A stretch of 64,000 nt of DNA, taken from contig JANTQA010000042.1 of assembly GCA_027625915.1 (NCBI GenBank), positions 3,732,001 through 3,796,000 on the forward strand. Direction: 5' to 3'. The stretch is from Anaeramoeba flamelloides (Eukaryota; Metamonada; Anaeramoebidae). A program made the translations under genes and the position numbers. Below the pieces are notes generated by a model. It saw only the letters and a list, made by a program, of their open reading frames with translations, was not told the DNA's origin and ran no database searches. This document shows, piece by piece, positions 47,797 through 63,440 of the stretch (within the stretch, counting starts at the first letter, position 1; every line of letters starts with the position of its first letter).

Positions 47797-48002
47797 AAGA
47801 ATTATTTGATTTTTTTTATCCTGTTATTTTATTTAAAAAAATGTTTGATTTGAGTTTTTTTTTTTATTTTTTTTAAGGTTGGAAGTTTTTATTCCTATTT
47901 TTTGATTGAATTCCTAAAATTTTTTCTTGGAATAAAAAATCTGATTTAACAATTTTTTTTATAATATACATTTTCATATTATCCTTTTAATGAAAAATCT
48001 TA

Positions 48003-48539
48003 TAAACCCCATTCAAAAATTTGTACAAACCCAAAATCAAAAATAGGGAAAAAAAAAACTCAATTTATTTGATTTTTCCAAACCTAATATAAAAACATAT
48101 TTAAGTTATCCAGTATAAATGTTTTCATAAGTTATCATTTTAATCCAAATAAAAGAAAAAAAATATAAAACCAAAACAATTAACAATAGGTGTATACAAA
48201 ATAATGAAACGAGAGTATAAGAAAAAATGTATATGTAAATTTTTTGAAATTTCACCAACAATTGTTGATTGATCAAATGATAAGATACCATCGACAGATT
48301 GTATACAGTTTTTCTATCTAAAAAACTCAACACTAATCTTCTATCAACCATGGAAAAATAATTCCAGATCTAAGGAAAACAATTACATAACTGGAAAAAA
48401 GGAAATTAAAACAAAACCAAAAAAGACAAAAATGAAAAATTTTTTTAAAATCAAAATGTTTTCCCAATGGAATTTAAAGTGTATTATTATTATTCTTTCA
48501 AGAGTTTAAAATGTGTCCAATTTTTTGGAATTTAGTTTA
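48003..48539 (+). mobile_element. Mariner-like MITE, copy 2
   Basis: The left end TAAACCCCATTCAAAAATTT and right end AATGTGTCCAATTTTTTGGA with ATTTAGTTTA are inverted. The 537-bp body is shared with copies 1 and 3 (ACAAAATAATGAAACGAG, ATTGATCAAATGATAAGATA). The minus-strand frame (48351-48106) that reads VDRRLVLSFLDRKT also exists in part in the other copies, which may be a trace of ancestral coding or simple sequence identity. Confidence 0.75.
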
Positions 48540-49957
48540 TATTAAAATTATTGATTAATTTTTCAGAAAATAAATAATTATCCTTTGAGTAGTAGCTCAA
48601 AATAACATTTTTAAGATTCGTTGACTTTTTAAAATATGTTTTTGTTTTCTTGTAATTTCTTATCTAGAACAATACTAACATTTTAAACTAGTCTAGCAAA
48701 ATTTTTAAATATAAAGATCTAAATTATGAAAAAATGATTTTTTTCATAAACTCTCAATTCCAAATTGGGTTTTGAGTATTGCTATTGAAAAAGAGTTATC
48801 TTCGATAACTGATATTATTGATTGGAAACTTTTAATAATGGAATGTGAAGTTAAAATGTATAAATACTTTGATTAATCGTATTCCAAGAGCTATATTAAA
48901 AGTCTTAAAAGGTACATCAATCAATATTATCAATAATGAAAGTTGAGTTGATTTCTAAAAATATAGAAAGTTTATTAAAAATGCGAAAATTATGTAATAA
49001 TTTGAACAAATGTACTTTCTAATTTAAAATTTACATGAAATATAAAGTGGTTTACCTTCAAAATTGGTTTTGATTTGAGTGTGGCATTGATTCATGAAAT
49101 AGATGTTTTCTTTTGATAAGAAGAAGAAAAAAAAACATCTGTTTTATTTTGAAGTGTGGGTTATATGTTTTTCTAACTGTTTTTTTTTTGATTACACCTG
49201 TTCCTAACCTACCCTGAAATTTGACAGACATAGAAATTGACTTTTTGTTTCTGTTAAATACAAAAAAAAATCTTTGGTTATTATAAGCTATCATATATAT
49301 TTTATGGTTTGACATGGTTTATTAAAAAAAATTCTTATATGATAGACTGAGAAAAAAATCTTGTTATTTTTAAGAAACAAATTGAAAAATTCAAAACAAA
49401 GCTTCCAAAGATCGAAGATCGAATTTAATAATCACTTTGAAATTGTATTTTCTTTGATTTTAATATCTTTAGAAATTAAGGATCTACAAAAACCACCAAA
49501 ATTTTTCTAAATTATTGATCATTCAGAAGTTTTGTATCCAAAAATTCAAATTTTAATATTTTCTAAAAGGGAAATTTTTAGTTTATTATAAAATTTCACT
49601 GTTTGTAATAGGTTATTAAAAAACCATGAAATCCTGTGATAAGATGGAAAATATGATAAAGAAAATGAATTTTCTGTTTATCAATGATTTCATGGTAGGG
49701 TTGGAACGGTTGTACGATAAAAACCAATCAAATTACAATTATTAATTTTATAAATTTTGGAAAACAACTGATTTTTTACAAATTAATTTTAGGAAAAAAT
49801 ACAAAGAATAGAAAATTTATAAATATCAGTTTTAACTTGAAATGTTAAACACCAAACTAAAAAACAAGACAAGGCTCTTTTCGTATTTAAGTTTCTTTAT
49901 CAAAAACAAAATCAAATTTGAATCAATATTGAATGATCAGACAATTAAACTATTTTA
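48540..49957. other. Gene-free region
   Basis: Only random short frames, plus a weak inverted pair AACCATGAAATCCTG / GATTTCATGGTA at 49621-49695. Confidence 0.4.
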
Positions 49958-50627
49958 CAGTCAAAGGGGCCCAGTTGTAATGTATGTAATACACGTGTTT
50001 AAAGGGTTTGAATGGATATTAGAAGAATAAATTTATTTTGGAAATTTTCAAAATTGAAATCATTTTTTCACATTTTTGTTTTTTTTTTTTCGATTTTTTT
50101 TTTAAAACATCATTCATTAGCAAAAAATTTTTTATTGCAAGATCAATAGTCACTTGGTAAAAATGTGTTATTTTAATGTCATTGAAACCATGTAAAGATT
50201 GTAGAGAAATCTATTGATTTCTATTGGAATTCTTTTCGATCTTTCATCTTGATATTTGTTCAATAAATGTGAAAAATTTTCACTTCATTTTCATTTCCTT
50301 TTTCAAATAGAGACCACAAATACAAACAAACTTTGTTTGGGGGCTTGATTTCTAAAAGAAAAGTATAGAAAAGGAAGTAAAAAATGTTTCATATTTATTA
50401 TTCAAATACCAGTAGAAGTTAAAAACGAACATCCTTGTTTTTCTCAATGGGGCACTAAGAATTTGATTTTTTCAATTTTTAAAAGCTATTGATTAATTAG
50501 TTTTCTTTCAGATATATATCAACATTTATTTGAGGTGTATTATTCTCTTTATTTCTTATTTGTTCTTCAAATTTCAATTATATAAAATAATTGATAGTTT
50601 GAAAAAAACGTTGGGCCCCTTTGACTG
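49958..50627. mobile_element. Inverted-repeat element with CAGTCAAAGGGGCCCA ends, copy 1
   Basis: CAGTCAAAGGGGCCCA at the left is matched exactly by TGGGCCCCTTTGACTG at the right, a perfect 16-bp terminal inverted repeat. The 670-bp body has no long open frame. A diverged copy is at 58861-59507. The CAGT terminus is common in Tc1/mariner/pogo-type elements; the flanking TA is present only on the left. Confidence 0.85.
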
Positions 50628-50684
50628 AAACAGAGTTTAAACCCCATATTAAATTGTCTCTTTATTTCCTTTTACAAATCAAAT

Positions 50685-51218
50685 ATAAACCCCATTCCAA
50701 AAATTTGGACACACCCAAAATCAAAAATAGGCAAAATAAAAGCCCAATTTATTGTATTTTTACAAATGTAATATAAAACAATGTTTGCGTTACCTATTAT
50801 TAATGTTTTAATATGTAATCATTTTAATCTAAATAAAAGAAAAAAAAATAAAACTCAAAAATAAAAATAGGTGTGTCCAAAATAATGAAACGGGCGGAAC
50901 AAAAAATGTATTGGCTAATTTGTTGACATTTCACCAACAATCGTTGATCGATCAAATGATAAGATACCATCTATTAATTGTATGTGATTTTCCAATTTAA
51001 CAAACTCAATACTAACCTTCTATCAGCCATTGAAAAAAATTTCAGATCTAACGAAACAGATTACGTAACTGCAAAAATGGAAATGAAAACAAAACAAAAA
51101 AGACAAAAAATGAAAATAGTTTGTAAAATCAAAATTCTTTCCAAATTGAATTTAAAGTGTAGTAATGATGTTCTTTCCACTTTTTAAACTGTGTCCCAAA
51201 TTTTTGGAATCTAGTTTA
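50685..51218 (+). mobile_element. Mariner-like MITE, copy 3 (best terminal repeats)
   Basis: Left AAACCCCATTCCAAAAATTT with GGACACACCC and right AAACTGTGTCCCAAATTTTT with GGAATCTAGTTTA form an inverted repeat of about 30 bp with few mismatches. It lies 57 bp after the CAGTCAAAGGGGCCCA element. The plus-strand open frame 50978-51187 inside is not conserved in the other copies. Confidence 0.8.
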
Positions 51219-51447
51219 GATTTATCTTTTGAAAGAGTGGAAGAAAACAACAAGACTACATAAAAAAAGAAAGAAAAGATGGTTAAATAATCTTAAAAGT
51301 GTTTCACTTTCTCTGTAACCATAACTTTAAATTGTATTAAAATTATTTTAATAAAATGTGCTCCCATATCTGATCTTAAATCCAATCACTGGGGCTATTT
51401 GGATCATAAATGAGTCAACTTTTGTTAGTTGGTATTAATCATTTTCT

Positions 51448-52650
51448 TTAAGGAGGTAAGTACATTTTTCATTTTTTGAGTGCCACAGTTTATGTGAATC
51501 CGAATGATTCAAATCATTTCTTTAATCAAATACATTGATATTTTCATAAATACTAGAGTGGAATATATTCTAGTAATAGATATTTTCATACCAATAAAAA
51601 AACGCAAATCAAAAAAATGAAAAAATTGATTAAAAAAAATAAATAAAAATCATTTATTACTTGATCTTATCAATAACATTTTACACAATTACTTATTCTT
51701 TATTTGGTTTTATTTTTTAATTCTTTATAAAAAAAATTATGTTTGGAAAATTTTTGAAAAACAAATTACTGTTTATTTCTAAAGAATTCCCAAAATAAAT
51801 TTTAAAATCCTATTTTCATTTATGTCATTTAATTCAAGTTTTAGTTCATAAAATCAGAGATTTTTGTAATTCTACTTGAGAATGGCCGTTTATTGGACAA
51901 ATTGGTTTGATTTTATAATTATTTATTTTCCAGTAAAATAAGAACTCAAATATATTCTGAATCTGATAGAAATTTTTTCTTGAATTTTTCAATTATTTTG
52001 ATTTGAATCTTTTGTAACTGTTTTTTGATTTTAAGAATTCAACCCATTTATTTTAATTTTTCAAATATTATTCCTTGTTTTGGCTTTGTTTGATAAAAAT
52101 ATTTTAGAAAAGAAATCTGAAAGCAAATTTGTCACAAAAGGTTTTATAAAATAATAATAAATAGTAATGGGGCGAGTAATTCAAGGAAAAAAATAGTTTG
52201 TATTCACACAAATTAAGAAGATAAAGAAAACCAATCTTCAAAAATAGGCTTTTATCGTTTTTTTTTTTTCATTCTTGATTTCAACAAATTTATTTGGAAT
52301 GGTGATCTTTCGTGTTTGGTCTTCTAAAAGAAAATATTTGTTTCAAATGCACACCCTTTCGGGTATATTTTTTTGGTTTACTGTTTGATTAATTTCAATC
52401 GTTCGTATAAACACATCTCTAGATACAAAAACAAATTTAATAAAACTAAAAATTTCATCAAAAAAAATGTTCAAAAAATCAAAAAATTTAAGATTCAACT
52501 CTGAATTACTTTGATTCTTTTCACAAATAGAGTGGTGGATGGTGTTTTGGTTTCAAAGTTTCAATATCTGGTGACACTCAAAAAATAATTTTCAGTAATG
52601 TTCACACAATTAAAATTTTTCAAAATGGTAAAATGTACTTACATCCTTAA
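51448..52650 (-). mobile_element. TTAA-flanked inverted-repeat element, copy 4 (both ends intact)
   Basis: It begins TTAAGGAGGTAAGTACATTT and ends AAATGTACTTACATCCTTAA, so TTAA borders and an inverted terminal repeat of about 18 bp are preserved. Compared with copy 1 it is in reverse orientation (GGTGATCTTTCGTGTTTGGT near 52303). It is 1,203 bp with no open frame, and is the best reference copy of the family. Confidence 0.8.
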
Positions 52651-53331
52651 ATTGTATAACACCGTTCCAAGGCTACCATAAAATTTGAAATAAAACACAA
52701 GTGAGTTTTCTATTCTTATTTTCTATTTTATGGCAGATTTGGAAAGACTGAACTATCTTTTCCAGTCAGATTCTAAGTCTTCTATTTCTGGTTGTTAGTT
52801 TTTTAGTATTTGTCTCTACTATCATCATTATTGTAGAATCAATTCCTAGCCCGACTCACAAATATTAATTTTAGTAGTGATGGTTAGTTCAAATAAGATA
52901 GTGGCACAAAGAAAAGCCCAATAGATAATATTTCAAGATGATCCCTTTCTACCTTAAAATAATTGGATTATTTATATCAAATTGCAAATCAAAAAATAAA
53001 ATTTTAATTTTAAATTTATCTTTCAAATTTGTGATTTAGGGACTAGTAAAAAGTTCTACAGTGTGTTTGATGGTACTTTTCAATAGCATATATAAAATAA
53101 AAGAAATTCGAATTAATTATGATCACAATTCAATAAAGCAAATCCTTTTCTTGAAAATTTATCAGTTTAATCTTCATTTTTCCCCAACTAACCATCTTTT
53201 TTAACTTTGTTTCTTTTCTTTTCAACCCACATAGAATTTCACAAAAGGAAAGAATCTCGAAAAATTTCATTTTCTTGTTACTACTTTTTTATTTTTTGAT
53301 TGTTTTCCAAATTTTATATTGATTAATCCAA
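52651..53331. other. Upstream region of the PAS gene
   Basis: Nothing recognised besides a short TTAGGGACTAGT word near 53036, similar to the ends of the AAGGGACTA elements. Confidence 0.35.
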
Positions 53332-58129
<4,798 letters not shown>

Positions 58130-58860
58130 TGATCATTATTTATAAATTTTACTAAATCCTTAGTGTTGGCAATTGTTGAAATTAATATTAAAATCTTATT
58201 TTTTTATTTTGTTATAACCAATATTTATATATATATATATATATAGATGTATAGATAGATATATCATCTCTTTATCTATATGTAGATGAACTTTTACATT
58301 TTTTTTGTTTATTTCACTCCAAAAAACATCTTTTTAAAAAATCCGATTATCTTTTGATTTTATTTTCAATTGAACTAATTTGGTTTTGAGTAATTTTAGA
58401 AACAGTATTTCAAGAAAGTTTTCAAAAGGTAACTATAAAACGGTTGATAAACTATTTTGTATAACTATATTAAAAACTTTTTTGTAACTCTTATTAAAAA
58501 ATAATTTAACAAACATAACTCTTTTTTTTCTTTTAAAAAGATCAAAAAAAAAAAAATAATAATAAACTCTATTTGTTTTCTTCTTTTAGAGACTGGAATT
58601 TTATTTTCAAAGAAAATAGATAAATTACATAATCTGAAAATTTTTGAATAGATTAATTTTTCTTTGTATAAAATACTGATACTACATTTTTTTATTTTTG
58701 ATACTTTAAACTATTTCCAAATTCCGTTTTTTGAGTGGTTGGAGTTCTTAAATTTTGACTTTTTTTTAAGAGTTTGTATGATGGTAAAAAGGAAAAAAAT
58801 CATTATAAAAATTGTAAGAGTTGTTCATGATTAGATCTTAAACTAACCTAAACCATTTTC
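58130..58860. other. Spacer downstream of the PAS gene
   Basis: It holds a (TA)n tract at 58225-58248 with flanking TAGATAGATA units; no gene or element copy recognised. Confidence 0.4.
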
Positions 58861-59507
58861 CAGTCAATTGGGGTACAGTTGTATGTGGCGAATTACATTT
58901 GTTTAAAGATATAAATGGATATTCGAAGAAATAATTTGTTTTTTAAATTTCAAAATGGAAATCATTTTTTCACATTTTTGTACATTTTTGCTTTTTTTCT
59001 CATTTTTTTTTGATTACCTAATTTATTTGCAAATTTTTTTTTATTGTAAGATTTATAGTTACTAAGTAAAAACCTGTTATTCCAATGTTACTGAAACTGG
59101 GAGAATGATTCTAGAAAAAGCTTATTGATTTATATTGGAAGTTTATTTGATGTACAAAAGAAGATCAAAATGAAAATTGTTGTTTCCTTTTCTAAATAGA
59201 TACCACAAATCCCAACAAAGTTCGTTTGGGGACTCGATTTCTAAAAGAAAAGTATGGAAAATTAATTGAAAATTGTTTCCTATTTATTATTCAAATAATA
59301 GTTGAAGATCAAAATAAACAATCTTTTTTTTATCAATGGTACCCAAGAAATTTGAGTTTTTCAATTTTTTTAGTGATTTTTTTTAATTCATAGGTATTTC
59401 AACTATTCTTCAATTGATATTATTCTTCTTATTTCTTATTTGATTCTTCAAAGGCCAATTATCAAAAAATATTGATATTTGGAAAAAATGTTAGGAACCT
59501 TTGAAAG
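58861..59507. mobile_element. Inverted-repeat element with CAGTC ends, copy 2 (diverged)
   Basis: It is collinear with 49958-50627: CAGTCAATTGGGGTACAGTT at the left, ACATTTGTTTAAAGATATAA, TTTTTCACATTTTTG, GGGACTCGATTTCTAAAAGA, and GTTAGGAACCTTTGAAAG at the right. The terminal repeats have mutated, so it is older than copy 1. Confidence 0.7.
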
Positions 59508-60006
59508 AAACAAAGTTTATGCATAATTAAAAATAATTAATTATTATTACTCTAATGTTATTTGTAAAATGCAGTTTATTTATTTAAATCTTGCATAATA
59601 ACTAAACTCTTTTTCAAACAAAAGAGCACACCTCTCAAATCATCAATACCATCGAATTTGATGGTTAATAAGATAATTACTCGTTGGTGGTTTGCATTTT
59701 AATTATTCTTTTTTTCATTTTTTTTTATTTTTGGATATTGAACAGTTGCAAAATGAAATAAACAAGATAAGAAGAAACCAATTTGGAAATAATCTACAAG
59801 TATAAAACTGGAAACAGTTTAAGTTTGATTTCGAATGAGCTAGATATAGGTATCAAGAAAGACCTATTATTGGATTGATGTATGAAACAAAGAAAAGAGA
59901 GAAATAAAGAAAAACCATTCCAACAAAATACCCAGATGAATTGTAGCTTTATATTGAATACAAGACTTTAAAGAACAAAAGTTTGACGTGTAAAGAATTA
60001 TCAATA

Positions 60007-60415
60007 AAATGTCGAGAACTTTTTTTTTTTTTCCATTAAAGAGTGGGTACTAAAAGTCCACCTGTTTGCCCGAATCCCTAATTTGAATTAGAGATATTGT
60101 TGAACCAAGTGAGAGCTGGTCATTTCTCCCAAAAATCGGATCCGCTCCATAAATTGAGAGGGATTTTGTTCCAATTCCGTTCAGTTTTATAATAGTCAAA
60201 AAGATTCAATTCGGTCAAACGATTCCCTCAAAGAATTAGTGGTTCTAAGAAGCATAAGCCCGATTTTTAATTAAAATTACACCGTGGTGGCTATTTGAGA
60301 AAATGGTAAACAATAAGAAATAATGGTTAAGGGAATAGAACCCCAGACTTCAGATTGTACACTAGGCTGTGTTGCCACTTGCCCATACCGGTTCTCTAAA
60401 TGTCGAGAACTTTTT
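60007..60415 (-). mobile_element. Complete tRNA-derived SINE with 18-bp target duplication
   Basis: The 18-mer AAATGTCGAGAACTTTTT flanks the element at 60007-60024 and 60398-60415. On the minus strand it starts at 60397, has an A-box-like TGGGCAAGTGG and, some 45 bases on, a B-box-like GGTTCTATTCC, then a unique body of about 230 bp, and ends in a T run on the plus strand (poly(A) tail). Near the 3' end is the TGTTTGCCCGAAT block with a stem-loop, shared with the LINE at 38845-40652. Pol III transcription and LINE-driven copying follow from that structure by family knowledge. The element is about 370 bp, richer in G+C than its surroundings. Confidence 0.88.
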
Positions 60416-61157
60416 CTCAATTCGCCTTGTTCAAAGGTTTTTATTGATTAGATATTTTTTTTTCTTTACAATTTACAAAACGAGATTTCTCATTTCAAAT
60501 AAAAGGGCATATCAATTTTTAAAATATTGAATTTTAATTTTTATTGTTTTGTTTTAATGAGTTTTAAAGATTCAGTTGATTGTTTTTTTATGTTTTAAAG
60601 TGTTTCTTGAATTTTAGAATGATACTAGAATTAATTTGATTCAATTATGAATAATTCTTGAAATTTTTTGTGCCTTTTATTTGAAAAAGAGTTTATATTT
60701 ACTTTTTTTCTTATTGGGTTTTTCTGAATAACATTTAAAGAATCGTAAATTAATGGTGAAATTTAATCGTTATACAAAAAAAATGCGTGAATTTAAACAT
60801 GTTTCTGACTGTGATGAAATAAATTTATTTTTGGATTCTTTACACCACAGGCACATAAGCATATTTTAAATAAAATAAAAACTTTGAAAACAAATCTTAT
60901 ATCTTTTGTTTGTTTTTTGATTTATTTATATGATAAATTGTTTAGTTTTCATTTTAGTAAATTAGATCAATTCGTTTGTTTTCCTTTTTGAATTGTTGGT
61001 TAAAAAATGAGTTGGTTACGGAGAATCATTTTGATCTTTGAAAAAAAATAAAAAAAAAAATAGGAATTAAAATTTTATTTCTTCTTCCATTCTCTTTTAT
61101 TTAGATTTTGTCTTGGCTCATTGATTGAAATTAGGATTGGTAATATTTAAAAAATGA
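60416..61157. other. Spacer downstream of POMP
   Basis: No open frame or repeat recognised; includes the POMP 3' untranslated region. Confidence 0.4.
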
Positions 61158-62176
61158 TTATTTTAAATCTGTCATTCCAAGGTAGTGTTCCATTTGTTGA
61201 TGGACTGGTGGTTGGATTAGAAGTGATTTGTTTGGATCTATAATTTTATAAATAAGTACATATAGAGTAAGAAATGTATCGTAAAATAAAAAATTTCAAT
61301 CAAAATTGAAAAGGTTGAATCAAAAAAAAGTTATGTGTTAAAGTAAATGCTCTTTTTTTCTGGATTTGGTTAAAATAGCCAATTTTGAAATGAAAAAAAA
61401 CAAGGAATAAAAAAATCTAATTACCATTATAGAGATCTTCTGGTTCTATTTCAATGTCAGTTCCTCGGAATACTTCCAAACTAAGATAAGAAGATGGTAA
61501 GCATGGAAGCCTCAAGGGCTGGTTGTAAATTTCTTCTTCAAGCCTTAGCATTAATGGGTATTGTGATCCGAATACCTTTCCAAGCATGTTGTATTGTTTT
61601 TCTCTTTCATTTTTTTGTTTCTTGGTTTTAGTAAATTATTGCACAAATGGAAAATTAAAAATGATGAAAATAAAAAGAAAAAAAGAATGAGTCAAGTTTG
61701 GGATTTCTTCTTAAAACTTTTGAAAATTATTTGTTCAGGTTTTTTCAAGTTTGAAAAATATTTCATTCAGTTTGGTTCTTTAAAAAAAAATATGTCAAAT
61801 AATGTGACAAGAAAGTGTTTTCTTTAAAGTCGAAAGAATTAAAATTTGTTTTTAAAAACGACCATTTGGTGTTTCAAAAATGCAAAACGTCTTTTGAAAA
61901 ACCAAAGAGAAAAAAGTTGTTTGTTTTGTTTTTCAAAGCGTAAACAAAGAATCAAAAAAAAATTTTTAATCGATCTTCTTTGAAAGAAGTAAAAAAACAA
62001 CAAAACAAAAAAAAAAAAACAATAAGACAAAATAATACATTAATTTGAATTTTTTCAACTGGGTGCTTTGGTAAAGTTTGAGACTTAAAATTAGGAAGTC
62101 CATTTTCTAAAAATTCGGAGGAGTAGCTAATAATTGGAAGAGTTTTTTGTTCTGTTTCAAGCCCTGAAAGATCCAT
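61158..62176 (-). CDS. POMP: Proteasome maturation protein POMP / UMP1, three exons
   Basis: Minus-strand exons 62176-62039, 61620-61425 and 61237-61158 give 137 aa, stop TAA. Introns are GT-AG (donors GTATTA and GTAATT) and phases agree. The protein reads MDLSGLETEQKTLP, LPKHPVEKIQIN joined to KQKNEREKQYNMLGKVFGSQ, then YPLMLRLEEEIYNQPLRLPC, LPSSYLSLEVFRG, PEDLYNDPNKSLL and HQQMEHYLGMTDLK. The order HP(L/V)E, N-M-L/F...G, LRLPxLPSSxLSLxVxRG, ED.LND and the ME..LG end is that of POMP, and the length is close to the animal protein (about 140 aa). It is a short-lived chaperone inside half-proteasomes that helps beta-ring assembly and is then degraded by the finished 20S core. None of the exons alone is long enough to be obvious. 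Confidence 0.92.
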
Positions 62177-63084
62177 TTTGGTTTTGAAAAAAAAAAATTA
62201 TAATATTAAAAATTAAAAAAATGATTGAATCTTACTGTATTAAAATTTTGGATTAATTTTTACATTGTTTGGAAACAATTTGTTATTTTTGTTAAGAGAT
62301 AAATTCTTAGATGAGTTTCTTCTCTTTAATGAGTTGATCAGTAAAGTTGGGATTTGTTTTTTAAAGGCAAACATCAATTATTCTCTCACTATTAAATTTT
62401 TAGTCTTTCTTCATTTGTAATATTTCCTCTCATCTTTCCAATATTCTAAAACTTATCAATATTTAAAGGGGTCTTGCCTTTGTTGTTGTTGTTATAGTTG
62501 TTGTTGGTGAGAGTTTTGGAGATTATTTTTATTGTGTCTCAATGAAAATTTTGGTTTCTTTTGGATTATTCTATTTGTCAAAAAATTACTTTTGATTTTT
62601 AAGGAGTAAGAAATAAAACAAATAAAGTTGAAAAATTGAATTTTAGTTAAATTAAAAACTCAAAATGATTTCTGCTGAGACGAAATTGACTTGGTGAATA
62701 AAGAAGAATTATTTCAGATATCTACGAATAAAAATATTGGATGTTTTTTGAGATTGGTGAATTGGATAATTTTTACAATAAAGCCCCATTAATTAATATT
62801 TTGAAGAAATGATAGATCTGGCATTTTATTCTTATAATTCTATAAGTATTTGGGAAAACAAAATCAAATATAAAATTGTGTCAAAATTGGTTCCTTAAAA
62901 AACAATTCCAAAAAAATCAAGGTTGATCTAATTTAATAGAGTCAAAATATCACAAATAAACTTGAAAGACAATCAGAAAGAGAAAAATAATTTTTCACAT
63001 ATTTGTGGTAAGACAAATAAGTTCCTTGGGTATATCTGGAAATCAGAATTCAAATTAAGGGTTGTAGAAAAACAGTTCAACAAG
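62177..63084. other. Upstream region of POMP
   Basis: Gene-free; it contains short TTG repeats near 62480. No proteasome-type control element could be recognised. Confidence 0.4.
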
Positions 63085-63440
63085 GTTTTTAATTGGGAAC
63101 ATTAATAGAACCTGAAAATGAAAATTAAATTCCAATAAAAAGAAGAAACCAATTAACTTCAAATAATAACCCAGTATATTTTTTTTAATCATCCAATAAA
63201 CATAATTTAAATCTATTTTCATATCGAAATTGTTCAAGTGGTTTTGGAGATCTCATAAATAATCAATTTTTCAATAATTTTTCAATCAATCAAAGAAAAA
63301 CCCATACCAAAAGATAGTATTAAAAAAAAAACTGTTATTGTGTTGAATCCTTCATTTTGTATTTATTTATTTATTTATCGTTTTTTTAATTGATCTTATT
63401 TTAAGTTTTCAGGTTCTATTAATGTTCCCAGTTAAAAACC
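63085..63440. repeat. Foldback element (GGGAACATTAATAGAACCTG ends)
   Basis: GGGAACATTAATAGAACCTG with AAAA at about 63096 is repeated exactly inverted at about 63408-63431 (CAGGTTCTATTAATGTTCCC). The outer flanks GGTTTTTAATT and AGTTAAAAACC also pair. About 355 bp, no open frame. Confidence 0.8.

Noticed and set aside
48106-48351. 81-codon minus-strand frame in a mariner-like MITE as a transposase gene
   Set aside because: Too short, no DDE or helix-turn-helix pattern, and broken in the other copies; kept only as a possible trace.
60340-60397. Candidate tRNA gene on the minus strand
   Set aside because: A/B boxes are present but no full cloverleaf can be drawn, and the region is the 5' end of a SINE with target duplication.
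61594-62030. Open frames of 60-77 codons on both strands within POMP
   Set aside because: They lie in the first POMP intron or opposite its exons and lack conserved motifs.
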